Counted from the first letter of the stretch, positions 19,533-28,377 are shown. The stretch: DNA of 64,000 bases from Fulvimarina pelagi HTCC2506 (GCF_000153705.1 NZ_DS022272.1:1185839-1249838), one strand, 5' to 3'. Translations and numbers: made by a program. Notes: a model not told the origin generated them from the sequence alone.

Positions 19533-19721
19533 TCAGTTGCGTCCAGTTTCCTCAGCAATCGCTTCTGCGTGATAGGCTGCACGCCAGTCGAATTGACTGA
19601 CTGTTTGCGGGACCTGTTTTTCGCTGGGCCATGCGCGTGGTTGCTGGTTCTTCATTCCGGAACGGCCGCCAACAGGAAACTGGTAAATCGTCGCCGACTG
19701 CGTTTCGAAGCCCGTGGCCAT
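19533..19721 (-). CDS. DUF2735 domain small protein next to glnII
   Basis: A 62-residue protein with the DUF2735 hallmark near its start: TIYQFPVGGR at residues 11-20, followed by a variable Pro/Gln linker and a FDWRAAYHAEAI segment. DUF2735 proteins are small, found mainly in Hyphomicrobiales, and are repeatedly encoded beside glnII; their function is not established. The start is supported by AGGAG at a 7-nt spacing. The gene is transcribed away from glnII, with 389 bp between the two starts, so both may respond to signals in this region. Its size and the adjacent glnII suggest, as inference only, a regulatory partner in nitrogen assimilation. Confidence 0.75.
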   Translation of the reverse strand: MATGFETQSATIYQFPVGGRSGMKNQQPRAWPSEKQVPQTVSQFDWRAAYHAEAIAEETGRN

Positions 19722-19883
19722 GATTGATCTCCTGCTTCGTTCTGCCGTTCTTGGGGCCGCTCCAGGCGGCCAACATTTTCAGTTCGGGTTGCTCATATAG
19801 TGACCAATTTGCCTGAAAAAAATGCACATGCACAGGCATCTTTGAAACGAACACGTCTGTTGAGGCCCTTTCTGAGCACGCGT

Positions 19884-19897
19884 CACGTAAACGTGAT
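19884..19897. promoter_or_regulatory. Palindrome upstream of glnII (possible operator)
   Basis: Perfect dyad TCACGT-AA-ACGTGA, about 105 bp upstream of the glnII -24 element. The position fits an upstream activator or repressor site, but the sequence is not the NtrC consensus (TGCAC-N7-GTGCA) and the binding protein is unknown. Confidence 0.35.
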
Positions 19898-20001
19898 GGC
19901 CGTGCACGGCGCCAAGTGCCCGGTTACCTGGACGCGATTATTCCTCATTCGACGTGATGTTTCACCTCCGGTTCGGCATCCAGTCAGTAAATGCATCGCG
20001 C

Positions 20002-20018
20002 TTGGCACGGATGTTGCA
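20002..20018 (+). promoter_or_regulatory. Sigma-54 promoter of glnII
   Basis: TTGGCACGGATGTTGCA matches the sigma-54 (RpoN) consensus at every conserved position, with GG at 20004-20005 and GC at 20016-20017, exactly 10 nt apart. Transcription should start near 20029, giving a leader of about 80 nt before the glnII ATG. glnII is a classical NtrC/RpoN target in rhizobia, and ntrBC is in the same window. Confidence 0.85.
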
Positions 20019-20110
20019 AACGCGAAGGCGAGCCGCGCAGGACCAAGCCGAGACAATTTCGGCCTGACGCGACGGACTGCTTTCCGGATGCCCCTCTCAG
20101 GAGATGATCG

Positions 20111-21157
20111 ATGACGAAATACAAGCTCGAATATATCTGGCTCGACGGCTACACCCCCGTCCCAAACCTCCGCGGCAAGACCCAGATCAAGAGCTTCGAC
20201 GATTTCCCCACGCTGGAACAGCTGCCGCTCTGGGGCTTCGACGGGTCGTCCACTCAGCAGGCGGAAGGACATAGCTCGGACTGTGTGCTGAAGCCTGTCG
20301 CCGTCTATCCTGATCCGGCCCGCAGGGACGGCGTCCTCGTGATGTGCGAAGTCATGATGCCGGACGGTACGACACCGCACGTTTCGAACAAGCGTGCGAC
20401 GATCCTCGACGACGAGGGTGCCTGGTTCGGCTTCGAGCAGGAATACTTCTTCTACAAAAACGGCCGTCCGCTGGGTTTCCCGGAGCAGGGCTATCCCGAG
20501 CCGCAGGGTAAGTACTACACCGGCGTCGGTTATTCGGCCGTCGGGGATATCGCCCGCACGATCGTCGAGGAGCATCTCGATCTGTGCCTTGCGGCCGGTA
20601 TCAACCACGAAGGCATCAACGCGGAAGTCGCAAAGGGCCAGTGGGAATTTCAGATTTTCGGCAAAGGCTCCAAGAAGGCAGCCGACGAGATGTGGATGGC
20701 ACGCTACCTCCTGCAGCGCCTTACCGAAAAGTATTGCATCGACATCGAGTACCACTGCAAGCCGTTAGGCGACACCGACTGGAACGGCTCGGGCATGCAC
20801 GCCAACTTCTCGACGAAGTACATGCGCGAAGTCGGTGGTAAAGAATATTTTGAAAGCCTCATGGGTGCATTCGAGCAGAACCTCGAAGACCATATCGCCG
20901 TCTACGGTCCGGACAACCACATGCGCCTCACCGGCAAGCATGAGACCGCTCCATGGAACAAGTTCAGCTATGGTGTCGCCGACCGCGGCGCCTCGGTTCG
21001 TGTGCCGCATTCCTTCGTAAACAATGGCTACAAGGGCTATCTCGAGGATCGCCGTCCGAATTCTCAGGGCGACCCCTACCAGATCGCCTCCCAAATTCTG
21101 AAAACGATCGCCGAGGTCGAGGAAAGAACGGAAGGCGGCATCTCCGTCGCCGCCTGA
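20111..21157 (+). CDS. glnII: Glutamine synthetase type II (GSII)
   Basis: Eukaryotic-type glutamine synthetase, which ligates ammonia to glutamate. At 348 residues it is the size of GSII (octameric or decameric, not adenylylated), compared with about 470 for GSI. Signatures include WGFDGSST at about 39-46, FGFEQEYFF, AGINHEGINAEVAKGQWEFQ split over residues about 160-180, and NGSGMHANFSTK. The ribosome-binding site CAGGAGA precedes the ATG. It is expressed from the sigma-54 promoter described at 20002 and ends in a strong terminator. Having both GSII here and GSI (glnA) 0.2 kb downstream, tail-to-tail, is characteristic of rhizobia-like genomes. Confidence 0.97.
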   Translation: MTKYKLEYIWLDGYTPVPNLRGKTQIKSFDDFPTLEQLPLWGFDGSSTQQAEGHSSDCVLKPVAVYPDPARRDGVLVMCEVMMPDGTTPHVSNKRATILDDEGAWFGFEQEYFFYKNGRPLGFPEQGYPEPQGKYYTGVGYSAVGDIARTIVEEHLDLCLAAGINHEGINAEVAKGQWEFQIFGKGSKKAADEMWMARYLLQRLTEKYCIDIEYHCKPLGDTDWNGSGMHANFSTKYMREVGGKEYFESLMGAFEQNLEDHIAVYGPDNHMRLTGKHETAPWNKFSYGVADRGASVRVPHSFVNNGYKGYLEDRRPNSQGDPYQIASQILKTIAEVEERTEGGISVAA

Positions 21158-21180
21158 TCGAGCCGAACACTTTCACGCCG

Positions 21181-21222
21181 AAGGGCCGGTATCCGCAAGG
21201 TGCCGGCCCTTTCTGTGTCTTT
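21181..21222 (+). terminator. Intrinsic terminator of glnII
   Basis: GC-rich stem AGGGCCGG / CCGGCCCT (within 21182-21210) followed by TTCTGTGTCTTT, 25 bp after the glnII stop. Confidence 0.85.
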
Positions 21223-21295
21223 ACCGATGAGAGCAGTCTTAAGGAGAAGGTTTTCGATCCAGCTTCACCGTGCGATGTCGCAATCGTGCGGAATA

Positions 21296-21325
21296 TGAAA
21301 AAGGGGCGCCCGTAGGCACCCCTTT
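21296..21325 (-). terminator. Intrinsic terminator of glnA
   Basis: On the minus strand GGGGTGCC-TACG-GGCGCCCC (one G-T pair), followed by TTTTT, about 40 bp after the glnA stop. It faces the glnII terminator, so the two convergent genes are insulated from each other. Confidence 0.85.
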
Positions 21326-21363
21326 GAACTTTGTCGATTTGGCGCGTAGCCGCGCGGGTTGTC

Positions 21364-22773
21364 TCAGACCGAGTAGTACATCTCGAATTCGACCGGGTGC
21401 GGGGTCATCTCGAAACGCTCGACTTCTTCCATCTTAAGCTCGACATAGGCGTCAATCTGATCGTCGTCGAAGACGCCGCCGGCCTTCAGGAAGTCGCGGT
21501 CGCTGTCCAGACTCTCAAGCGCTTCGCGCAAGCTGCGGCAGACGGTGGGTATCTCCTTCAGTTCCTCCGGCGGCAGGTCGTAGAGATCCTTGTCCATGGC
21601 TGCGCCTGGATGAATCTTGTTCTTGATGCCGTCGAGACCCGCCATCAGCATGGCGGAGAAAGCGAGATAGGGGTTCGCCGTTGGATCCGGGAACCGGACC
21701 TCGACACGCTTAGCCTTCGGCGACTGGCCGAACGGAATACGACAGGAAGCGGAGCGGTTGCGCGCCGAATAGGCGAGCAGCACCGGTGCCTCGTAACCCG
21801 GCACCAGGCGTTTGTAGGAGTTGGTCGAAGGGTTGGTAAAGGCGTTCAGCGTGCGGGCATGCTTGATGATGCCGCCGATGTAATGAAGGCAGCTTTCTGA
21901 CAGGCCTGCATACTCATCGCCCGCGAAGGTCGGCTTCGAGTCCTTCCAGATCGACTGGTGGACGTGCATGCCCGTCCCGTTGTCGCCGTAAACCGGCTTC
22001 GGCATGAAAGTGGCCGTCTTTCCGTAGGCGTTTGCGACCTGATGGATGACGTACTTGTAGATCTGCAGCTTGTCGGCGTTGCGGGTGAGGGTGTCGAACT
22101 TAATGCCGAGCTCGTGCTGGGCAGCCGCCACCTCGTGATGATGCTTTTCGACCGAAACGCCCATCTCGGCCATCACCGTGAGCATTTCCGAGCGCATGTC
22201 TTGGGCACTGTCGATGGGCGGAACCGGGAAATAGCCGCCCTTGGTGCGCGGGCGATGACCGAGGTTACCGGTCTCGTATTCGGTGTCGTCGTTCGACGGC
22301 AGTTCGGTACAATCGAGCTTGAAACCGGTATTGTACGGATCAGTCTTATAGCGGACGTCGTCGAAGACGAAGAACTCGGCTTCCGGTCCGAAAAAGGCGG
22401 TGTCGCCGATGCCTGACTGGGAGAGATAGGCCTCGGCCTTCTTGGCCGTTGTGCGCGGATCGCGATTGTAGGCCTCGCCCGAGATCGGATCGAGGATGTC
22501 GCAGGTGATCGCCATCGTCGACTGAGCGAAGAACGGGTCCATATGCGCCGTCTCGGGGTCGGGCATCATGACCATGTCGGATTCGTTGATCGCCTTCCAG
22601 CCAGAGATCGAGGATCCGTCGAACATCGTGCCTTCCGAGAACAGGTCCTCGTCCACCTGCGAGATGTCCATGGTGACGTGCTGCAACTTCCCCTTTGGAT
22701 CGGAGAAGCGAAGGTCGACGAACTTCACGTCGTTGTCCTTGATCTGCTTCAAAATTTCATTGGCATCCGTCAT
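21364..22773 (-). CDS. glnA: Glutamine synthetase type I
   Basis: Dodecameric GSI of 469 residues, the main ammonia-assimilating enzyme together with glutamate synthase. The start is the ATG at 22773 giving [18 protein letters not shown]; the frame is open about 210 bp further upstream, into the glnB tail, but that extension has no family similarity. Motifs: [35 protein letters not shown], and the adenylylation loop near the C terminus, [15 protein letters not shown], whose Tyr is the expected AMP acceptor. It is 64 bp downstream of glnB on the same strand, the conserved glnB-glnA operon. Adenylylation by GlnE under PII control is expected from the family. Confidence 0.97.
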   Translation of the reverse strand: MTDANEILKQIKDNDVKFVDLRFSDPKGKLQHVTMDISQVDEDLFSEGTMFDGSSISGWKAINESDMVMMPDPETAHMDPFFAQSTMAITCDILDPISGEAYNRDPRTTAKKAEAYLSQSGIGDTAFFGPEAEFFVFDDVRYKTDPYNTGFKLDCTELPSNDDTEYETGNLGHRPRTKGGYFPVPPIDSAQDMRSEMLTVMAEMGVSVEKHHHEVAAAQHELGIKFDTLTRNADKLQIYKYVIHQVANAYGKTATFMPKPVYGDNGTGMHVHQSIWKDSKPTFAGDEYAGLSESCLHYIGGIIKHARTLNAFTNPSTNSYKRLVPGYEAPVLLAYSARNRSASCRIPFGQSPKAKRVEVRFPDPTANPYLAFSAMLMAGLDGIKNKIHPGAAMDKDLYDLPPEELKEIPTVCRSLREALESLDSDRDFLKAGGVFDDDQIDAYVELKMEEVERFEMTPHPVEFEMYYSV

Positions 22774-22837
22774 GACGGTCCTTCCCGGTTGATATGCAGT
22801 GTTTTGATTTGTTCGAAGCCAGGGTGAGGGCTTCGTG

Positions 22838-23254
<417 letters not shown>

Positions 23255-23450
23255 ACGGGTCGTGGAAACCTGCGGGCGGAGAAATAGTTTTCGAAGCGGC
23301 GAGTGCCAGTTCCCGTATGCGGATTTCGAAGTCCAGTTCGCTGCTTTCTCCCGGCAAGGCGAACCAAGCACCTCCTCGCTTCTGGCGTCACGCCTATTTT
23401 CGCGACATTTGCACATTGAGAAGATGATTAGATATCGGGCAAGATGAACA

Positions 23451-24995
23451 ATGAATAAGCAATTGCCCATGGAGTGGCGGCGCTTTCACACGCTCCTTAC
23501 ACCGGACGAGATGGGGCAGGCCGACCGGATCACGATCAGGCGTGGCGTTTCCGGCTTCGTGCTTATGAAAGCTGCCGGTAACCGGGTAGCAGAAGCTGCT
23601 CTCAAGATGATCGGTGATATCGGAACCGGCGGGACGTGCCGGATCGCATGCCTCGGCGGGCCCGGAAACAATGGTGGTGACGCCTTCGTCGCAGCCGAAC
23701 TCCTTCGGCGGAGTGGGCATTCCGTCGTCGTCCATACGCTCAGCAAGCCTGAATGCCTTTCGGGCGACGCGGCTCTCGCAGCGGGTTATTACGAGGGCAC
23801 CGTTGAACCACTCGATACGTTCGAGCCGGAAAAAACTGATCTCGTCATCGACGGTCTGCTCGGCGCCGGCCTGTCGAGGCCAATCGAGGGAGATGTCGCA
23901 GCTCTGATCGCAAGGACGAACACTGCGGCGCCTCGACTACTGGCGATTGATCTGCCCTCCGGCGTGTCCGGCAAGAGCGGCGCCATCCTCGGCGATGCAT
24001 TCCAAGCCGAAAGGACCGTATCGTTCTTCCGCGCCAAGCCCGGGCATTTCCTGGAGCCGGGGCGAACCCGATGTGGGTCCGTCGACATCCGACAAATCGG
24101 GATCGAGGCGAATGTCCTCGATACGATCAGACCGAAAGCTTTCCTGAACCAGCCTGAGCTTTGGCGATTGCAATTGAACCTTCCGGCCGGTGCGGGGCAC
24201 AAATACGATCGCGGCCATGCGGTCGTCTTTTCAGGACCGGCCTTGAAGACTGGTGCGGCGCGCCTTGCCGCGAACGCCGCCCTGCGCGCCGGCGCAGGAC
24301 TTGTGACGTTGTTGTCGCCGCCTAACGCGATCCTGGTGAATGCATCCCATCTGACTGCCGTCATGCTGAGGAAATGCGAGGGGTCCGGCGATCTCGGCGA
24401 AATCCTTGTTGACCATCGTTTCAACGCCTTCGTCTTGGGTCCCGGCTTCGGAACGGGAGAACGAGTGCGCGATTACGCGCGTCTCGTGCTGGAGGCCGGA
24501 CGTGCACTTGTCCTAGACGCTGACGGCATCAGCGCCTTCAGCGATGTACGGAACATCCTCTTCGACAATGAAAAGCAGCCTTCCGAAGGGGAGGGCGTCC
24601 GACTGGTCCTGACGCCGCATGCGGGCGAATTCGCGCGCCTCTTCCCCGACATCGCAGAGGCCGACCGGCTGTCGAAACTGGACCGCGCACGACAGGCTGC
24701 AGAGCGGGCGAACGCGGTTATTGTCCTGAAAGGGCGAGACACCGTGATCGCCTCGCCGGACGGGCGCGCGGTAATCAATGCGAACGGCACGCCGTGGTTG
24801 GCGACTGCCGGAACTGGCGACGTCCTGAGCGGGATCATCGCGGCGCAGCTTGCACAGGGCATGCCGGCCTTCGAAGCGGCAGCGGCAGGTGTCTGGATGC
24901 ATGGCCGAGCCGCAGAGCTTTTCGGTCCCGGGCTGACCGCGGAGGAACTTGCGGGTCAATTGCCGCGCGTGTTCGTGGAATTGATGGAAGCCTGA
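23451..24995 (+). CDS. nnr: Bifunctional NAD(P)HX repair enzyme (epimerase/dehydratase)
   Basis: Repairs hydrated NAD(P)H. The N-terminal NAXE-like domain (about 1-215) epimerises R- and S-NAD(P)HX and shows the GGPGNNGGDAFVAAELL motif. The C-terminal NAXD-like ribokinase-fold domain (about 230-510) performs ADP-dependent dehydration and shows AGAGLVTL, LTPHAGEFARL, VLKGRDTVI and the GTGDVLSGIIAAQLAQG signature. At 514 residues it matches bacterial fusions. An in-frame ATG at 23469 is an alternative start. It is divergent from glnB across 274 bp and near glnB in many Hyphomicrobiales. Confidence 0.94.
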   Translation: MNKQLPMEWRRFHTLLTPDEMGQADRITIRRGVSGFVLMKAAGNRVAEAALKMIGDIGTGGTCRIACLGGPGNNGGDAFVAAELLRRSGHSVVVHTLSKPECLSGDAALAAGYYEGTVEPLDTFEPEKTDLVIDGLLGAGLSRPIEGDVAALIARTNTAAPRLLAIDLPSGVSGKSGAILGDAFQAERTVSFFRAKPGHFLEPGRTRCGSVDIRQIGIEANVLDTIRPKAFLNQPELWRLQLNLPAGAGHKYDRGHAVVFSGPALKTGAARLAANAALRAGAGLVTLLSPPNAILVNASHLTAVMLRKCEGSGDLGEILVDHRFNAFVLGPGFGTGERVRDYARLVLEAGRALVLDADGISAFSDVRNILFDNEKQPSEGEGVRLVLTPHAGEFARLFPDIAEADRLSKLDRARQAAERANAVIVLKGRDTVIASPDGRAVINANGTPWLATAGTGDVLSGIIAAQLAQGMPAFEAAAAGVWMHGRAAELFGPGLTAEELAGQLPRVFVELMEA

Positions 24996-25105
24996 TCATG
25001 CGTTCGGCCTGATCGCCGATTTCGAGTGTCTAAACAAAGGTGAAACACGGTTGCAGGCCGAGCCACGCCGTTGCGGTAGACGCTCTTTATGCTAGGCTTG
25101 CAGGC

Positions 25106-26302
25106 ATGATCAGCCAGACATTGTCACTACGCTCGCCCGGAAGATCAAAGTTCCGGTTCCCTCTCTTCATGCTCCTTCTTGGACTTTCGGTCGTCGGTCT
25201 CGCGCAAGCACAAGAAAACGGAACATCCGGCCGCGTTGCGCCCGCCGGAACGCCTGTAGGCGAAGCGACCGAATCCGTTGCCGCAAGTAACGGGCCAGAC
25301 GTTTCGCAGCCCTTCGTCGTCGCTACAAGAGAAGCGCCGCCCTTTGCCATGAAGGACGGAAACGGCGAATGGACCGGTCTTTCGATCTGGCTTTGGGAGC
25401 GAATAGCCGCTGATCTCGACATCGAATACCAACTGGAAGAGACCGATCTTGCTTCGATGATCGAGGGGGTTGCCGATGGCCGCTATGAATCATCGATCGC
25501 TGCGATGACGATCACACCAAGCCGAGAACAGCTGGTCGACTTTTCTCATCCCTTCTACTCCACCGGCTTCGGGATAGCTGTCGAACGCGGCGGCGGATCC
25601 TGGATTTCAAGCCTCGCTGCGATCTTTACCTGGGGTTTCATCCAGGCGGTTCTTGCTCTCGCGGCCCTCCTAGCTGGCATCGGCGTCCTCTTCTGGCTTG
25701 CCGAGCGGCGAGCGAACCCAGACGAATTCGGCGGCAACCCAATCAAGGGCATCGGCTCGGGCTTCTGGTTTTCGGCCGTCACGATGACGACCGTAGGTTA
25801 TGGAGATAAGGCGCCGAGGACGATCGCGGGCCGCGTCATCGCACTGATCTGGATGTTCGGAGCGATTTTGATCATCTCTACGTTCACCGGCATGATCGCC
25901 TCGGCGTTGACGACGAACCGGCTCGCGACCACGGTCGAAGGGCCTGACGATCTTGCCGGCGTATCGGTCGGGTCGATCGGCGGATCGTCCAGCGACGAAT
26001 GGCTTGGGAATTCCCGGGTGTCATTCATGGGCTACGAGTCCGTGCAATCGGGTCTCACAGCGCTGGCGCGGGGGCGGATGGACGCATTTGTCTACGACAA
26101 GCCGCTGCTCCAGTACCGCATCAAGAATGAGTTCGCGGATGATCTGGAGGTTCTGCCCGGAGCATATGGCCGTCAAGATTACGGCATCGCTTTACCCCAA
26201 GGCTCGGATTTGCGTGAACCGGTCAATCAAGCGCTGCTCAACGTTATCGAGAGCGAGGAATGGGCCGACCGTGTTTTCGCCGCGCTCGGCGCATTGGAAT
26301 GA
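25106..26302 (+). CDS. GluR0-like ligand-gated potassium channel (prokaryotic ionotropic glutamate receptor)
   Basis: A 398-residue single-chain fusion of a periplasmic amino-acid-binding fold and a K+ channel pore. A signal peptide (about 1-36) and short linker lead to binding lobe S1 (about 70-160, including VATREAPPF, IAAMTITPSREQLVDFSHPFY). Then come M1 (about 176-199), a re-entrant pore loop with the K+ selectivity filter TVGYGD at 229-234, and M2 (about 242-268). Lobe S2 (about 278-398, DDLAGVSVGSIGGSSS... and MDAFVYDKPLLQY) completes the ligand site. This order is that of Synechocystis GluR0. Ligand-binding Arg and Asp residues are plausible (TITPSRE; AFVYD) but the ligand cannot be read from sequence. 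The start at 25106 puts the signal peptide at the N terminus. Confidence 0.88.
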   Translation: MISQTLSLRSPGRSKFRFPLFMLLLGLSVVGLAQAQENGTSGRVAPAGTPVGEATESVAASNGPDVSQPFVVATREAPPFAMKDGNGEWTGLSIWLWERIAADLDIEYQLEETDLASMIEGVADGRYESSIAAMTITPSREQLVDFSHPFYSTGFGIAVERGGGSWISSLAAIFTWGFIQAVLALAALLAGIGVLFWLAERRANPDEFGGNPIKGIGSGFWFSAVTMTTVGYGDKAPRTIAGRVIALIWMFGAILIISTFTGMIASALTTNRLATTVEGPDDLAGVSVGSIGGSSSDEWLGNSRVSFMGYESVQSGLTALARGRMDAFVYDKPLLQYRIKNEFADDLEVLPGAYGRQDYGIALPQGSDLREPVNQALLNVIESEEWADRVFAALGALE

Positions 26303-26338
26303 GGAAACGGCGGCATGAACACCGCAGGTCAGGCCCAC

Positions 26339-26611
26339 CTAACTGTTGCGCAGCGCGCGGATCAGTTCGTCCTTCTTCATATCCGAGCGTCCATCGATGT
26401 CGAGTTCCTGCGCACGCTCGTAAAGTTCGTCTCGCGTCCACTCCTCGTAGGGGGATGCCTCTCCGCCCTTCTTTGAGGGCTCCATATCTGGATTGGCCTT
26501 CGCGTTTGAGATTGCGGCGGCCTTCCCCTTGGAATAGCCCTGATCCCGGAGGTCCTCATAAAGATCAGGCGCCTTGAGCGACGGATTTTTCTCAGTGTCC
26601 TTACGCGCCAT
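26339..26611 (-). CDS. Small Rho-N-like (SAP-type) domain protein
   Basis: A 90-residue hydrophilic protein. The N-terminal half (PSLKAPDLYEDLRDQGYSKGKAAAISNA, shown in parts) resembles the DUF7218/ChaB-like plasmid-stress proteins; the C-terminal half (WTRDELYERAQELDIDGRS then MKKDELIRAL) is a Rho termination factor N-terminal / SAP-like helix-extended-loop-helix motif. Such proteins are common in stress-regulated gene sets of Hyphomicrobiales; the function is unknown, with nucleic-acid binding a fair inference. Its stop is 36 bp from the convergent channel gene. Confidence 0.8.
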   Translation of the reverse strand: MARKDTEKNPSLKAPDLYEDLRDQGYSKGKAAAISNAKANPDMEPSKKGGEASPYEEWTRDELYERAQELDIDGRSDMKKDELIRALRNS

Positions 26612-26642
26612 GTGGCACTCTCCGTGTAAGCCGTTTTCCTAT

Positions 26643-27041
26643 TTATTCCGGCTCCCGCGTACCGGCGGCGTCCGGGCCGCCAAGGCTGCGCTCGTCGTCG
26701 GGCGAACGGGCATCAGCACGTCCAGCAGGATCCATGCCGACGCCTTCGGCGGTCGCGTAGGTATGGCCCCCGTCCGCGAGCAGCCCAAGCGCTTCGTTTA
26801 TCTGCATCTCGATAGCAGACATTTCGTCGCCGCGATCAGCATTCTCACGGACACCGATTCGGTTGCGCAATTCTTCGAGGCGTCTCTGCCGATCTTCGAT
26901 TGGCATGGTCTGATTGTTCAGAATATCGTCGATCTCGTCTTGGGTCACCGGCTGGGTGATGCCGGGATTGTCGGCATCGCCCCCTACGGCTTGGTCAACC
27001 GGAACGATATCAGCTTCAGTGCGGGTTGGGTGATCTGACAT
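26643..27041 (-). CDS. Acidic hypothetical protein
   Basis: A 132-residue, strongly acidic, soluble protein without membrane segments. The central part (about residues 30-85; QDEIDDILNNQTMPIEDRQ and RRLEELRNRIGV) is predicted helical and the last 40 residues are Gly/Asp/Ala-rich and probably disordered. I do not recognise a family. It sits among small stress-type genes on the same strand. The ATG at 27041 is used; one codon group upstream (27050) is also possible. Confidence 0.65.
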   Translation of the reverse strand: MSDHPTRTEADIVPVDQAVGGDADNPGITQPVTQDEIDDILNNQTMPIEDRQRRLEELRNRIGVRENADRGDEMSAIEMQINEALGLLADGGHTYATAEGVGMDPAGRADARSPDDERSLGGPDAAGTREPE

Positions 27042-27133
27042 TGAACGCATCCTTGTTGGGTAAGGCTGTTCGTTAAACTCACGGCGATGACGCCGGTTTC
27101 ACGAATGGTGTAGCCTATTTCCGAAGGCTGCTT

Positions 27134-27376
27134 CTAACCGCCGCCGCTTCCGGTGTCGGCCTCGGGCGCCACCATCTCGCTCTCTTGTTCTGAAACGCTC
27201 TGGGCAGGCGCTGCGCCTTCAGCTTCAAGTTCCGGAGAAGTCCCAGGCTGGGACGATCCGAAGCCTCCCATGAAAACTGCCACCAGAGCGGCTACAGCCA
27301 ATGCGGCGATGAGAATAACAAGGACGCGCGTCCCAGAACCGCCCTGACGTACATCCTTCGGGTCGTGTTGAGACAT
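27134..27376 (-). CDS. Small single-pass membrane protein
   Basis: An 80-residue protein with a short polar N terminus (MSQHDPKDVRQGGSGTR), one membrane helix (about 18-38, VLVILIAALAVAALVAVFMGG) and an acidic Ala/Glu/Ser/Gly-rich tail expected in the periplasm. No family recognised. The start at 27376 has AAGGA upstream and is preferred to 27394. The composition suggests an envelope-stress or spacer-type protein; this is inference from context. Confidence 0.7.
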   Translation of the reverse strand: MSQHDPKDVRQGGSGTRVLVILIAALAVAALVAVFMGGFGSSQPGTSPELEAEGAAPAQSVSEQESEMVAPEADTGSGGG

Positions 27377-27418
27377 GACTCTTCGTCCTTTCAATGAGTT
27401 TGGCCGGAGCGTCCTCGT

Positions 27419-27871
27419 TTAGTGTGTCAGTATATCTTCGATTTTGCCCAATGGATGATTTGTAAGATCCTTTGGTATCTCACCGACCACGCGATCAGCC
27501 ACTTCCTTGTGAAGATGGTCCCGCAATTCGCCAAGTGTTGAAGGCGAAGCAACAAGCGCAATGCGCTCGAATCGATGCCGGATCGCCATCTTATAGAGAA
27601 TATCAGCCAGATCAGAAGCGAAGCGGTCCTTCGCAAGTTCGTGCCAGTCGGTATCCTCGAAGGCAGAACGATGGGGGTTGGACGCGCCACCGTCACCGGC
27701 GCGGCCTCGCCGATTTGCACTTTGCTCAGCGTCCGAGGGGTTCTCTTGCTCTTCGACGCGCTGGATCTCGAAATTTGGGAGTTCTGCATCGCCTAGGTTC
27801 TTGAGGAAAAGTGCCTTCTCACCGTCGGCGACGAGCACCCAGGTTTGATAGCCGATCTCAACGGGATCCAT
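27419..27871 (-). CDS. Host attachment family protein
   Basis: A 150-residue member of the family annotated as protein required for attachment to host cells (Pfam Host_attach). Typical features: the N-terminal TWVLVADGEKALFLKN, a charged middle with a GRAGDGGASNPHRSAFEDTDWH stretch, and the conserved ALVASPSTLGELRDHL followed by EIPKDLTNHPLGKIEDIL. The family is related to archaeal release-factor-like folds and its molecular role is not proven; attachment was inferred from a plant-interaction mutant. Here it lies in a block of stress-type genes. Confidence 0.85.
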   Translation of the reverse strand: MDPVEIGYQTWVLVADGEKALFLKNLGDAELPNFEIQRVEEQENPSDAEQSANRRGRAGDGGASNPHRSAFEDTDWHELAKDRFASDLADILYKMAIRHRFERIALVASPSTLGELRDHLHKEVADRVVGEIPKDLTNHPLGKIEDILTH

Positions 27872-27896
27872 GGATAATCTCCCTTATCAAAGTGAA

Positions 27897-27919
27897 GGGG
27901 CGCGTATGACACGCGCCCC
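27897..27919 (-). terminator. Hairpin after the holin-like gene
   Basis: Perfect 9-bp stem GGGGCGCGT / ACGCGCCCC with a 5-nt loop, 18 bp downstream of the stop of the gene at 27937 on the minus strand. Only a weakly T-rich stretch follows, so efficiency is uncertain. Confidence 0.55.
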
Positions 27920-27936
27920 GATGAACCTCTACAATC

Positions 27937-28371
27937 CTATTCGTCCTCGTTCTGAAGCATACGCCAGATGCCGAAGCCGACGATCGCTATCAACGGTGTC
28001 AGCAAGGCTGCCGCCTTCCGTTTGCGCGCCATCGCAAAGATCTTCGGGAGGTTCGAAAGCGCAGTGGTACCAGCGACCGACGCTATATCTCGTTTCATCC
28101 GGTCCTGGACCCGTTTTTCGGGCGTGCGCCTCACAACGAGGGTGGTGATCCAGAGAAGAAGAATGACACCCAAGCACAAACCAGACGCGATCAATGCCGC
28201 GTTGAGAGCTCCGATCTGCGCTGCAACGTAAACGAAGAGAGCCGTGATCAGGAATGCGAGGAGGAGCACAGCGAAAATCGCCATGATCGCGTAAAGCGTC
28301 GCGAGTCGTTTAAGCCTCGCGACATACGTTCCAAGTTCGCCTTGGAAGATTTTCGCAATAAGAAACCACAT
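27937..28371 (-). CDS. Phage-holin-superfamily III / DUF1469 (YqjE-like) membrane protein
   Basis: A 144-residue protein with two adjacent N-terminal membrane helices (about 24-50 and 54-80, LATLYAIMAIFAVLLLAF and ALIASGLCLGVILLLWITT) and a cytoplasmic basic region, ending in a third short hydrophobic stretch (LLTPLIAIVGFGIW). This is the DUF1469/YqjE pattern. It starts 6 bp after the stop of the YqjD/ElaB-like gene, reproducing the yqjD-yqjE pair of enterobacteria. In E. coli YqjD is a membrane-anchored, stationary-phase ribosome-binding protein; the role of YqjE is unknown. Confidence 0.8.
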   Translation of the reverse strand: MWFLIAKIFQGELGTYVARLKRLATLYAIMAIFAVLLLAFLITALFVYVAAQIGALNAALIASGLCLGVILLLWITTLVVRRTPEKRVQDRMKRDIASVAGTTALSNLPKIFAMARKRKAAALLTPLIAIVGFGIWRMLQNEDE

Positions 28372-28377
28372 GGGCGC

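Larger units (their letters stand above)
19722..20110. other. Divergent regulatory region of DUF2735 gene and glnII
   Basis: No convincing gene lies in these 389 bp. The region contains the sigma-54 promoter of glnII near its right end, a 6-2-6 palindrome at 19884-19897, and several partial TGCAC/GTGC elements (for example around 19902-19920) that resemble NtrC half-sites but with imperfect spacing. Confidence 0.7.

Noticed and set aside
19902-19920. Possible NtrC site upstream of glnII (TGCAC ... GTGC)
   Set aside because: The half-sites are 8 nt apart, not the 7 of the consensus, and the right half is incomplete; it is mentioned only in the region note.
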